From positions 45,244-109,243 of the forward strand of contig NZ_BAFU01000017.1 of assembly GCF_000308495.1 (NCBI RefSeq): a stretch of 64,000 bases of DNA, written 5' to 3'. The position numbers and the translations under genes are program-made. The notes under the pieces were generated by a model. The model saw only the letters and a list, made by a program, of their open reading frames with translations. It did no database searches and was not told the origin of the DNA. Positions 20,092 to 28,607 of the stretch are shown here, piece by piece. This DNA is from Nocardia brevicatena NBRC 12119 (lineage in GTDB: Bacteria; Actinomycetota; Actinomycetes; Mycobacteriales; Mycobacteriaceae). Each line of letters opens with the position of its first letter. Position 1 is the stretch's first letter.

Positions 20092-21447
20092 ATGGCTCTG
20101 GTGAAACCACCGCGGGTGTCCGGAGGCGAGCACGAATACGGTCACCTGGAGGAGTTCCGCACCGACCCGATCGCGCTCATGCGCCGGGTCCGCGAGGAAT
20201 GCGGCGATGTGGGCATGTTCGAACTCGCCGGACGCCAGGTCATCCTGCTCTCGGGCGCCGAGGCGAACGAATTCTTCTTCCGCGCCGCCGACGAGGACCT
20301 CGACCAGGCCGCGGCATACCCGTTCATGAAACCGATCTTCGGTGAGGGCGTCGTCTTCGACGCCGGCCCCGAACGGCGCAAGGAGATGCTGCACAACTCC
20401 GCCCTGCGCGCCGAACAGATGCGGGGGCACGCCGGCACCATCGAGAACGAGGTGAACCGGATGCTGGCCTCCTGGGGCGGGGAAGGCGAGATCGATCTGC
20501 TCGACTTCTTCGCCGAACTCACCATCTACACCTCCTCGGCGTGCCTGATCGGGGTGAAGTTCCGCAACGAACTCGACAGTCGGTTCGCGCACCTGTACCA
20601 CGACCTGGAACGCGGCACCGACGCACTGGCGTATGTGGACCCGTACATGCCGATCGACAGTTTCCGACGGCGCGACGAATCCCGGGCCGAACTGGTGGGA
20701 CTGGTGCAGGAGATCATGAACGGGCGAATCGCGAACCCGCCGAAGAACAAGGAGAACCGCGACCTGCTGGACGTGCTGGTCTCCGTTACCAAGGAGGACG
20801 GCAGTCCCCAGTTCAGCGCCAGTGAGATCACCGGCATCTTCATCTCCATGATGTTCGCCGGACACCACACCACCTCCGGGACGGCGGCGTGGACGGTGAT
20901 CGAACTGCTACGGCATCCGGAGGTCCTGGCCGGTGTCGTCAAGGAACTCGACGAACTCTACGCCGACGGACAGGAAGTGAGTTTCCACGCCCTGCGGCAG
21001 ATCCCGCAGTTGGAGGCCGTACTGAAGGAGACCCTGCGGCTGCACCCGCCGCTGATCATCCTGATGCGGGTCGCTCAGGGCGAATTCGAGGTCCGCGGGC
21101 ACACCATCACCCCCGGTGACCATGTGGCCGCCACACCCGCCATCTCCAACCGGATCTCCGAGGACTTCCCCAACCCCGACACCTTCGACCCCGGCCGCTA
21201 CATCGACCCGAACCAGGAAGATCTCGTCAACCGCTGGACCTGGATCCCGTTCGGCGCCGGCCGGCACCGTTGCGTGGGGGCGGCGTTCGCGCTCATGCAG
21301 CTCAAGGCGCTCTTCTCGATCCTGTTGCGGGACTGGGAGTTCGAGATGGCACAGCCGACGGAAACCTACCGCAACGACCATTCGAAGATGGTGGTGCAAA
21401 TGCAACAGCCGTGCACGGTGCGCTACCGTCGGCGCAGGGACCGCTGA
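20092..21447 (+). CDS. cyp51: Sterol 14-alpha-demethylase, cytochrome P450 CYP51
   Basis: A 451-residue soluble P450 that aligns closely by recall with mycobacterial CYP51. Shared stretches include VSGGEHEYGHLEEFRTDPI, LLSGAEANEFFFRA, YPFMKPIFGEGVVFDA and GRIANPP. The I-helix is MFAGHHTTSG, with the histidine of CYP51 enzymes in place of the usual acid. The K-helix is ETLRLHPPL and the heme loop FGAGRHRCVG, with the ligand cysteine. Full length; AAGGA is 9 bp before the ATG. It should catalyse oxidative removal of the 14-alpha methyl group of lanosterol-type sterols. It needs a ferredoxin, and the gene that follows is only a stump of one. Confidence 0.95.
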   Translation: MALVKPPRVSGGEHEYGHLEEFRTDPIALMRRVREECGDVGMFELAGRQVILLSGAEANEFFFRAADEDLDQAAAYPFMKPIFGEGVVFDAGPERRKEMLHNSALRAEQMRGHAGTIENEVNRMLASWGGEGEIDLLDFFAELTIYTSSACLIGVKFRNELDSRFAHLYHDLERGTDALAYVDPYMPIDSFRRRDESRAELVGLVQEIMNGRIANPPKNKENRDLLDVLVSVTKEDGSPQFSASEITGIFISMMFAGHHTTSGTAAWTVIELLRHPEVLAGVVKELDELYADGQEVSFHALRQIPQLEAVLKETLRLHPPLIILMRVAQGEFEVRGHTITPGDHVAATPAISNRISEDFPNPDTFDPGRYIDPNQEDLVNRWTWIPFGAGRHRCVGAAFALMQLKALFSILLRDWEFEMAQPTETYRNDHSKMVVQMQQPCTVRYRRRRDR

Positions 21448-21455
21448 CGGCGTAC

Positions 21456-21521
21456 GTGATCACGCAGCGCTGCTGCAACAACGCCTCCTGCGTGACCGGA
21501 CTCCCCCCGGGCGCGTCGTAA
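21456..21521 (+). pseudogene. Stump of a ferredoxin / FprB-type ferredoxin reductase gene
   Basis: Nine bases after cyp51 a GTG opens VITQRCCNNASCV, which matches the first residues of the 4Fe-4S ferredoxin domain of FprB-like proteins (VITxSCCNDASCVxxCPVNC). After the cysteine-containing start the frame runs into TGLPPGAS and stops. All iron-sulfur and flavin domains are missing. I infer a deletion that removed a redox partner once co-transcribed with cyp51. Confidence 0.6.
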
Positions 21522-22041
21522 GGATTTGACGCTACTGTCCGCCCACGACAGCGCCGGACCGGCCGCGATATTCATGAGAACGCGCTGAGGCCGGCCGGGT
21601 ACATGCCGTTGAGCCTGATGCTGTCGCCCGCACCTGCTGCGAGTGCGCCGGTTCCTGCCGATGCTCGCCGCGGTGGAATCGGTCCGCTCCATTCTGTATT
21701 TCGGCGGTGACACCGTCGGCGACCATCTGGTCGCCTTCGCGATGCGGGTGCGATCTCCCTGGCGTGCGTACTCGTCGTCGACAGGGTCTGGCCCCTACCG
21801 AACAAAGGAGAACACCGTGGCCGCCGACTCGCCGGCCGTCCTCGTCCCCGGTAGCTGAGCGGGACCCGGGATCGTCACCGCCGAACTCGTCGCGACCAGG
21901 GAACGTAGTGCGCAAGCCCGGTCCTTCAGGACCGGGTCGGCGAACCGAATCCGTTGTCGCCACTCCGGGCGTTCAAAGCCCTGCCGCGACGACCGCATAT
22001 GTTGCGGCCGTCGCGGCAGGGCCGACCTCCCCTCGTGTCGG
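21522..22041. other. Decayed region after cyp51
   Basis: No intact gene. A GTG at about 21818 with AAAGGAG upstream opens a frame reading AADSPAVLVPGS before a stop, and after the stop the same frame continues AGPGIVTAELVAT. This looks like the first strand and glycine loop of a Rossmann-type (NmrA/SDR-like) protein broken after 13 codons. Weak evidence. Confidence 0.3.
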
Positions 22042-22455
22042 TCAGCGGGCCCGACGCAGCCCGAGATACTGCAGGGTGGCGAATACCCCCACCACAAGGG
22101 CCTGCAACACCGCCCACACCACACCGACGGCGGTGAGGCCGAGGCCGCCGGCGGTGGCGATCACACTGCCCACCACCCAGGCGGCGTTGACCGCGATGAC
22201 GCCCGCCGACGCGCCACCCGATATCCGGGACGGCGCCGCGACCACCGCGACCGCCACGGCGTAGGCGAGGAGGAAGACACCGATGGCGATTCCGATTCCT
22301 CGGTCGAGGCCGAGCAGGGATTCGATCGGGCCCGACAGCGCCAGGTAGGCCAGGCCGTTGACGCCGGTGACGACCGCGTCGACACGCAGCGACAGTCGCA
22401 GCAGCGCGTCGCCCGGGGCGAGCAGGGAGGTGCGGATATCGAGGGCGGTGGACAT
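22042..22455 (-). CDS. Small integral membrane protein
   Basis: A 137-residue protein with four hydrophobic spans: around VVTGVNGLAYLALSGPIESL, IGIAIGVFLLAYAVAVAVVA, VIAVNAAWVVGSVIATAGGL and GVVWAVLQALVVGVFATLQY. It ends with a positively charged LGLRRAR, suggesting an inside C-terminus. AGGAAA precedes the ATG at 22455. It follows the NTF2-like gene by 36 bp in the same orientation, so the two are probably co-transcribed. No catalytic motif; function unknown. Confidence 0.75.
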   Translation of the reverse strand: MSTALDIRTSLLAPGDALLRLSLRVDAVVTGVNGLAYLALSGPIESLLGLDRGIGIAIGVFLLAYAVAVAVVAAPSRISGGASAGVIAVNAAWVVGSVIATAGGLGLTAVGVVWAVLQALVVGVFATLQYLGLRRAR

Positions 22456-22491
22456 GGTGGTGTTTCCTTTCGGTGGTGCGGGGCCGGTGGG

Positions 22492-22848
22492 TCAGGCGGC
22501 GCTGGGGACCCGATCGAGGAAGCCGTAGACGGTGGCGATCCGGTCACCGTCGACCACGGCGACGTCGAAGCCGACCACGACGGCCAGCCCGTCGGCCGGG
22601 CCGAGCTCCCAGGTGAAACGGACCTGCTCGTGGTGGCCGTCCACCGGGCCTGCCAACCGGAACACCCAGTCGGGGAACTGGGCTTGGGCGGCGGCGATCC
22701 CCGCGTCGATCGCGTCGTGTCCGCGGACCGCCATCAACGGATCGGTGTAGGTGGCATCGGGGGTGAACACCCGGGCCACCGCGGCCTTGCGGGCCGTCGG
22801 GTCGATGATGTTCCAAACCTCGAGGTATTGCGCGACGATATCGTTCAC
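22492..22848 (-). CDS. NTF2/SnoaL-like protein
   Basis: A 118-residue cone-shaped NTF2-like domain: IVAQYLEVWNIIDPTARKAA, then VFTPDATYTDPLMAVRGHDA and a C-terminal sheet (VRFTWELGPADGLAVVVGFD). I start at the GTG at 22848, preceded by GAAGGAG with 5 bp spacing. The longer open frame has no support. Proteins of this fold act as small-molecule isomerases, cyclases or binding proteins; the key residues are not distinctive here. Divergent from the large LuxR regulator at 23005 and upstream of a membrane protein gene. Confidence 0.85.
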   Translation of the reverse strand: MNDIVAQYLEVWNIIDPTARKAAVARVFTPDATYTDPLMAVRGHDAIDAGIAAAQAQFPDWVFRLAGPVDGHHEQVRFTWELGPADGLAVVVGFDVAVVDGDRIATVYGFLDRVPSAA

Positions 22849-23004
22849 AATGTCTCCTTCACAGCCTCGACCAGGGGTTTTCCGGTCGTTGTCGGTACGT
22901 GGATCACGGTATGTCCCCGAGTGGAGGCAGCGAATCGGTCGCCTATCAGTACTTTTCCGACCGGCTGCGCCGGCGGTGTAGGTCATGGCGGCTACCGTGG
23001 CCGG

Positions 23005-25701
23005 ATGCTGTACGGACGCAAGGCCGAGCAGGCCCGCATCGATGCCCTGCTGGACGCGGCGCGCCAGGGCCGCAGCGGCGCCCTGGTGTTGCGCGGTGAA
23101 CCCGGTATCGGCAAGACCGCGCTGCTGGATTACGCCGCCGGACAAGGGCTCCGAACCATCCGCGGTGCGGGGATCGAATCGGAGGCCGAACTACCGTTCG
23201 CCGGCCTGCACCTGCTGGTGCGCCCGACCCCGGAACTGTTGGACACGCTGCCGCCGCCGCAGCGCGCGGCGCTGCACGGCGCGTTCGGGCTGGCCGAGCA
23301 GGACCACGGCGACCGCATGCTGGTGGGGCTGGCGGTACTGTCGCTGGTCGCCGAGGAAGCCGCCCCGGGTCCGTTGGTGTGCCTGATCGATGATGCGCAG
23401 TGGCTCGACCGCGCCACCGCCGAGGCCCTGTTGTTCGCCGCGCGCCGGTTGGACGCCGAAGGTGTCGCCATGATCTTCGCGGCCCGCACCGGCGCGAACG
23501 ATTTCCCCGCACCCGGACTGGAGGAACTGCGTATCACCGGTCTACCGCAATCGGCGGCGGCGGCCCTGCTCGACACCCGATATCCGCAACTGCCGCCGAG
23601 CACCCGGTACCGGCTGCTGATCGAAGCGGCGGGAAACCCCCTGGCACTGCTGGAATTACCCGGCGTGCTCGGCGCGGACGCCGCCGGCTTCGGACCGGAT
23701 CCCCTGCCGCTGACCCAGCGGTTACAGGTCGCCTTCCACGGTCAGGTGGCGCGGCTTCCCGCGCCGACCCGGCGGCTGCTGCTGGTGGCCGCGGCCGCCT
23801 ACGCGTCCGACCTCGATACCGTATTGCGCGCCGCGGCCGAACTGGACGCCGGACTGTCCGACCTGCGCCCCGCCGAAGAAGCCGGCCTGGTCACCGGCGA
23901 CGGCCACCGACTGGCGTTCCGGCATCCGCTGCTGCGGTCGGCGATCTACCGGGGAGCCGCCCTGGGCGAGCGACTGTCCGCGCATCGGGCGCTGGCCGCG
24001 GCGGCGACCGCACCCGAGGACGCCGATCTGCGGGCCTGGCATCTGGCCGCGGCGGCCACCGGTCCCGACGAGTCCGTCGCGGCTGCGCTCGAACGCACCG
24101 CCGACCGCGCACGGCGCCGCAGCGGCCATCACGGCGCGGTCGCCGCCTACTCCCGGGCCGCCGGTCTGAGCACCGACCCCACCGGACGGTTGCGTCGTCT
24201 GGTAGCGGGTGCCGAAACAGCTGCCGAGACAGGGCTTTTCGAAATAGCGTGCCGACTGGCCGATCGCGCCGCCGACCACGATACCGACTCGGCCATCGCA
24301 GCACGGCTCGATCTGGTGCGCGCGCTGGCGGAGTTCGGCGCGGGTCGGCCGCGGACGGCGCATCCGCTGCTGCTGCACGCCGCCGAGACCGTGCGGGACC
24401 GGGAACCGCTGCGGGCCGCGCGCATCCTCACCCAGGCCGTGCACACCGCGTGGTATCTAGGGACCGACGAACTCGCCGGGGTCAGCGCCGGTTTCGAGGA
24501 ACTGCACCTACCCGCCGACGATCCGATGACCCCCATCGCCGGATACACCCTCGCCGCCATCGAGGGCCGCTACACCGTGGACCTGGCTGCGGCGGCGGCA
24601 ACGGCCCGAGCGCACGGTGCCGACAGCCCACGCGATCTGGTGCAGCTGTGCGGGGCGGGACTGGTGGTCGGGCAGGACGACCAGGTCGGCGATCTGGCGG
24701 CCGAGCTCATAACCGAATGCCGGGACCAGGGCCGGCTCGCGTTGCTGCCGCCACTGCTGTTCTTTCGCGCGGAGGCCGAGGCCGCATCGGGTCGGCCGGG
24801 TGAGGCCGAGATCGCCGCCACCGAAGGACTGCGCATCGCCGAGGATATCGGCCTCGGTCAGTGGATCGGCCAGCACAACGCCTACCTCGCATATCTCGCG
24901 GCGATCGCCGGGTGCGAGGACGAGTGCCGAGAAAGGGCCGAGCGCGCGACCGCCGAAGAGTTCGGCGGCGCCACCGCACCGGGAGCCGGATGGGCGCATG
25001 CGGCGCTGGGCGTGCTCGACCTCGGCTTCGGCCGGGTGGACAGTGCGCTGGCGCGGTTGACGACGCTGAACGACACGCCGCTGCGTCATCATGTCGCCGG
25101 GCTGCGTGCTCTGCCGGATCTGATCGAGGCCGCTGTTCGCCTCGGCGCGCCGGAGCGCGCCGAGGATGCGATGAACCGGCTGGCGGCATGGGCGGCGTCC
25201 TCCCGGCAGGGGTGGGTGGCGGCGCTGGCGCAGCGCTGTCACGGTCTCCTCACCGCCGGTACCGACCCGGCCGCCGAGAAGTTCTACCGGGAGTCGTTGC
25301 GACTCGGCGGCAGGCCGCTGGAGCAGGCACGAAGTCGACTGGTCTATGGGGAATGGTTGCGCCGGGCGCGCCGGAAGACCGAGGCGCGTTCCCAGCTGCA
25401 GCAGGCCGCGGAGATCTTCCAGCGGCTCGGTGCCGCCCCGTGGACACGGCGGGCGGCGACCGAACTGGCTGCCCTCGGGGTCGCCGGGCCCGCACCCGCC
25501 GCCCCGACCGCGATATCCCAACTGACCCCGCAGGAGTTGCAGATCGTGCGGCTGGCGGCGCGGGGCCTGTCCAACCGGGATATCGCCGCGCAGTTGTTCC
25601 TCAGCCCGCGAACGGTGGGACACCACCTGTACAAGGCGTATCCGAAGCTGGGTGTCGCCTCCCGCGGCGAGCTGAGCGATCTCGATCTGGGGCACGAGTA
25701 A
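23005..25701 (+). CDS. LuxR-family regulator with N-terminal ATPase (LAL type)
   Basis: An 898-residue LAL regulator. The AAA-type ATPase at the N-terminus has Walker A GEPGIGKTALL and a Walker B region CLIDDAQWLD. A long TPR-like alpha-helical middle follows. The C-terminal LuxR helix-turn-helix is LTPQELQIVRLAARGLSNRD then IAAQLFLSPRTVGHHLY. I start at the ATG at 23005 (MLYGRKAEQARID), where the family begins; the open frame to the left is not conserved. Faces the NTF2-like/membrane operon across 156 bp and is the likely regulator of it. LAL proteins often activate secondary metabolism or sugar use in actinomycetes. The ligand is unknown. Confidence 0.9.
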   Translation: MLYGRKAEQARIDALLDAARQGRSGALVLRGEPGIGKTALLDYAAGQGLRTIRGAGIESEAELPFAGLHLLVRPTPELLDTLPPPQRAALHGAFGLAEQDHGDRMLVGLAVLSLVAEEAAPGPLVCLIDDAQWLDRATAEALLFAARRLDAEGVAMIFAARTGANDFPAPGLEELRITGLPQSAAAALLDTRYPQLPPSTRYRLLIEAAGNPLALLELPGVLGADAAGFGPDPLPLTQRLQVAFHGQVARLPAPTRRLLLVAAAAYASDLDTVLRAAAELDAGLSDLRPAEEAGLVTGDGHRLAFRHPLLRSAIYRGAALGERLSAHRALAAAATAPEDADLRAWHLAAAATGPDESVAAALERTADRARRRSGHHGAVAAYSRAAGLSTDPTGRLRRLVAGAETAAETGLFEIACRLADRAADHDTDSAIAARLDLVRALAEFGAGRPRTAHPLLLHAAETVRDREPLRAARILTQAVHTAWYLGTDELAGVSAGFEELHLPADDPMTPIAGYTLAAIEGRYTVDLAAAAATARAHGADSPRDLVQLCGAGLVVGQDDQVGDLAAELITECRDQGRLALLPPLLFFRAEAEAASGRPGEAEIAATEGLRIAEDIGLGQWIGQHNAYLAYLAAIAGCEDECRERAERATAEEFGGATAPGAGWAHAALGVLDLGFGRVDSALARLTTLNDTPLRHHVAGLRALPDLIEAAVRLGAPERAEDAMNRLAAWAASSRQGWVAALAQRCHGLLTAGTDPAAEKFYRESLRLGGRPLEQARSRLVYGEWLRRARRKTEARSQLQQAAEIFQRLGAAPWTRRAATELAALGVAGPAPAAPTAISQLTPQELQIVRLAARGLSNRDIAAQLFLSPRTVGHHLYKAYPKLGVASRGELSDLDLGHE

Positions 25702-25953
25702 GTCCGTCACCGGACCGGCCCGCCTACAGCGGTGTTCGGATCGGCGTGCTCGTCCGGCGGGGCGACAGTTCGCCGCAGTCGTGGGTGTAGGGGGTCGAGG
25801 AACATCGGCGCGAAATGTTCCGGTAGCACTCAATCGGCCTTCCAAGCGGCCGAGAGTCGCGCTGAGCCCTGAAACCGGCGTGATCGAACATGGAACAACT
25901 CGCCGTCCGGGGCCGCCCGCCTACATCCGTACGGACGGTCCGGTTGACCCACC

Positions 25954-25971
25954 TTGTTGTATATGCAACAA
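25954..25971. promoter_or_regulatory. MarR operator, TTGTTG-TATATG-CAACAA
   Basis: An AT-rich 18-bp palindrome with perfect 6-bp arms ends 7 bp before the MarR start codon. A similar palindrome precedes the SDR gene at 26456. The pair suggests auto-repression and control of the neighbour by MarR. Confidence 0.7.
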
Positions 25972-25978
25972 TATCGGT

Positions 25979-26419
25979 GTGAGCATCTCTTCCGTCGACG
26001 AGATCGTGGGTGGCTGCATGGCGGTGAGGGCTCGACTGATCAGCCGAGCCCTCACGAGCCTCTACGACGGCGCCCTCGATAGTCATGGTTTGACCATTGC
26101 TCAGGTCAATCTCCTGGCCGCCCTGGGCAAGGTCGGTCCGTGTCCCCCATCGAAGCTCGGCGAGGTGCTGCAACTGGATAGATCCACGGTCAGCAGGAAC
26201 CTGAATCTACTGCTGAAACACGGCTTGATCGAGACCGTGTCGTCCGATGCGAAAGGAATACGGGAGGTTGCACTCAGCCGGGCCGGGCAGGCCAAGATCG
26301 AGTCCGTGATGCCCGAGTGGCGACAGGCCCAACGGCAGGCCGCACAGCTTCTCGGGACCACGGGCGTGCTCGCGGTCCAGGGGATCGCGAGCAGCATGGG
26401 GTACCCGCCGGACGCCTAG
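25979..26419 (+). CDS. MarR-family transcriptional regulator
   Basis: A 146-residue MarR protein with the winged helix at PSKLGEVLQLDRSTVSRNLN and the wing DAKGIREVALS, flanked by dimerisation helices. The GTG at 25979 is chosen because the operator palindrome ends just before it. The open frame to 25781 would include the palindrome. It lies 67 bp upstream of the SDR gene in the same direction, and both have similar AT-rich palindromes at their starts. A role as ligand-released repressor of the SDR is the simplest reading. Confidence 0.85.
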   Translation: MSISSVDEIVGGCMAVRARLISRALTSLYDGALDSHGLTIAQVNLLAALGKVGPCPPSKLGEVLQLDRSTVSRNLNLLLKHGLIETVSSDAKGIREVALSRAGQAKIESVMPEWRQAQRQAAQLLGTTGVLAVQGIASSMGYPPDA

Positions 26420-26455
26420 TGAACAGGGATTGGCTCGCGGTCGACCCCACGGCAT

Positions 26456-26473
26456 ATGTTGTATATACATCAT
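26456..26473. promoter_or_regulatory. Second MarR-type operator before the SDR gene
   Basis: ATGTTGTAT-ATACATCAT is an 18-bp palindrome with 8 of 9 arm positions matching. It shares the core GTTGTATAT with the operator at 25954. It ends 13 bp before the SDR start codon, so binding would block transcription of the SDR. Confidence 0.65.
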
Positions 26474-26486
26474 GAAGGGAAAGCTC

Positions 26487-27365
26487 ATGAACACATATTT
26501 CGCGAACAAGGTGGTACTGGTCACGGGCGCATCAGGTGGAATCGGGAAAGCCGTCGCGCTGGCGTTTGCCAAGGAAGGAGCACAGTTGGTTCTCGCAGCC
26601 CGATCGGTCGACCGGCTTGCTCAGGTAGAGAAGGAAATTCGCGATCTCGGCTCAGAAGCGCTGACGGTACCGACTGACGTGACCTCCCACGATGGGGTGG
26701 CAAACCTGGTAGACGCCGCAGTCAACCGATTCGGAAGGATCGACGTCCTGGTGAACAATGCCGGAATCGGGAAGGTGGGCGTTGTCGAATCGGCGGCGTT
26801 CGAAGACAACGTCCACCAAACACTGCAGGCCAGCCTTTTCGGGATGATCAACGTGACGCAACGCGTACTTCCGATATTTCGGCGACAGGGATCAGGCGCG
26901 ATCGTCAACATGTCCTCGGTGATGGGACGCAAAGCGTTCTCTCGATTCGGCTCATACGCGATCGTGATGCACGCCGTCTCCGCATTCTCCGACAGTCTTC
27001 GCCAAGAGGTGGCCGGCGGCGATATCCGGGTCTCGGTGATCTATCCGGCGCTCACCGCCACCGACCTGTTGAGGGAAGCACAGGAAGCCGAGATGCCTCC
27101 CCCGTTCCGGCACATGACACCGCTGTCGCCTGAAGCGGTCGCGCGAGCTGTGGTAGCCGCCGTGCGGCGCGGGAAGCGCCGTGTCGTGTTGCCGCGAACG
27201 GCAAACATGCTACTGCTCGGCGAAGCTTTCTCACCTCGTATCGGCGATTCGATCGCCACCGCTCTATCGAAGCGGCCCATCACCAGGCTGCTCGGCATGA
27301 GCCGCGGAAAAACCTACCACGAAACAATCTCGAATCATCCAAGGCCTCTACACCAACCTGGGTGA
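26487..27365 (+). CDS. Short-chain dehydrogenase/reductase
   Basis: A 292-residue classical SDR with TGASGGIG cofactor motif and the NNAG strand. The catalytic serine lies in VNMSSVMGRK. The tyrosine position reads SYAIVMHAVSAF, so the usual YxxxK lysine is replaced by histidine (Y-A-I-V-M-H spacing is also off by one). That is odd and may mean reduced or altered activity. The start at 26487 has GAAGGGA 6 bp upstream. It probably forms a regulated pair with the MarR gene. This SDR is the last ordinary chromosomal gene before the Tn3-type terminal repeat at 27412, which lies 46 bp after its stop. Confidence 0.85.
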   Translation: MNTYFANKVVLVTGASGGIGKAVALAFAKEGAQLVLAARSVDRLAQVEKEIRDLGSEALTVPTDVTSHDGVANLVDAAVNRFGRIDVLVNNAGIGKVGVVESAAFEDNVHQTLQASLFGMINVTQRVLPIFRRQGSGAIVNMSSVMGRKAFSRFGSYAIVMHAVSAFSDSLRQEVAGGDIRVSVIYPALTATDLLREAQEAEMPPPFRHMTPLSPEAVARAVVAAVRRGKRRVVLPRTANMLLLGEAFSPRIGDSIATALSKRPITRLLGMSRGKTYHETISNHPRPLHQPG

Positions 27366-27411
27366 GACGACGAGATCGGTGAAACCTGCGCCCGCACCGG
27401 CGTCGCGATCA

Positions 27412-27456
27412 GGGGTCGCCGTAGTATCGGCCGAATTTCGGGCGGATATGGCGTAG
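27412..27456 (+). repeat. Tn3-type terminal repeat, left end (copy b)
   Basis: Begins GGGGTCGCCGTAGTATCGGC and ends GGATATGGCGTAG. Identical over all 45 bases to the inverted copy at 42733-42777. The stop codon of the recombinase pseudogene lies immediately inside it. Confidence 0.9.
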
Positions 27457-28459
27457 CTACTGGTCAGTGGGTGCGGGAAGCGCCGGGGCCGATGAGGCTG
27501 TCAGTTCGCGCATCGCCTGGGGTGAGGGTTTGAAGTAGCGGCGCAGGTTCTCGGCCTTGCGGTGCCGCGATTTGGCCATCAGTTCGAGCAGGCTCGCGCC
27601 GGATTCGCCGAGGTGGGTCAGGCCGGAGTGCCGGAGTTCGTGCAGGTCCCAGCCGGTGCCGGGCCCACTGGTGGCGGTGGCGGCGTCGAGGAGATCGCGG
27701 GCCTGGTCGTAGGACAGCCGTGCAAGCCCGGTGTCGGGGCACAGGTCGCGGTCGGCGAGGTATTTCCCGGACCCGGGACGCCGGTGGGTGACGAACACCG
27801 GTCCACGAGTCCGGCCGGGGTAGTAGCCGGGCGGTGCCGGCGTCCCAGTAGACCGCTTCCAGGACGTGTTCGTGGTGGGTGGCGCCGCGGCGGCGGGTGC
27901 GGGGTTTGGCCCCCTTGGACTTCACCCGGGCGCACCGGCCCGCCAGGTCGAGGTCTTCGATGTTGAGCTGGAGCAGTTCCTCTGCGCGAGCGCAGGTTTC
28001 ATACAGCATCCGCCACAGTGTCTTCTCTCGCAGATGGATGTCGCGGCGGGAGATGAGCCGGTCGATCGCGGTCCGCGAGCGCACCGGTGTCTCGGAGTCC
28101 GGTGGGGTCGATCGCGCGGCCGTGACCGGGACTTGCGGGGCGCGCCGGCCTTGCTCACGACACCAGGACAGCCATTTCGCGACCGCGGCACGGCGCACGT
28201 TCCAGGTGTTGACCGCCGCTTGGCCCCACAGGGATTCGAGTGCTGCGTCGATCTCGTCGTCGGTGACCGAGTCCAGGGCCCGGCTGGGGCCGGGCAGTCC
28301 GTCCGGATCGCGGCCGTCGAGCGCATCGACGGTCTTGACGACCGCGATGCCGTAGGCGCGGTGGGTGTTGCCGGGCCCGAGGGTGCCCAGGAACGCCTCG
28401 GCGAATCCGCGCAGAGTGCGGGGCGCGGCGGTGTGGATCCGGGTCACGGTCGCGGCCAT
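27457..28459 (-). pseudogene. Tyrosine recombinase (TnpI-like), frameshifted
   Basis: A tyrosine recombinase related to the intact one at 60,823. The N-terminal core-binding half runs [20 protein letters not shown], and the first catalytic arginine is in [12 protein letters not shown]. After about 27,825 the frame is lost and continues in another: [15 protein letters not shown], then [10 protein letters not shown] (HxxR) and the tyrosine region ENLRRYF. The stop touches the terminal repeat at 27412-27456. I start at the ATG at 28459 with GGAGAGG upstream, because the longer frame runs through the half-site at 28477. The position between a Tn3-type end and a palindromic site suggests a cointegrate-resolving TnpI-type enzyme, now inactive unless the shift is a sequencing error. 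Confidence 0.8.
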
Positions 28460-28476
28460 CGGGTCCGCCTCTCCGC

Positions 28477-28578
28477 GTTGCCCCGGATAACGGGGGCGCT
28501 TCATGTCGTCGCCGTGACAGTGGCGCCGCAGGCCGGATCTGATGCTACCCCGGATAACAGGCCGTTATCCGGGGTAGC
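28477..28578. promoter_or_regulatory. Recombinase site: 35-bp palindrome plus one extra half-site
   Basis: GCTACCCCGGATAAC (28544-28558), spacer AGGCC, and GTTATCCGGGGTAGC (28564-28578) form a perfect inverted repeat with 15-bp arms. A third copy, GTTGCCCCGGATAAC (28477-28491, 13 of 15 matching), lies 67 bp to the left in the same orientation as the left arm. This is the layout of a TnpI internal recombination site: a core for strand exchange plus accessory binding repeats. Confidence 0.75.
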
Positions 28579-28607
28579 GCCGTGGGGGTGGCCGGGGGCC
28601 GTGGAGG

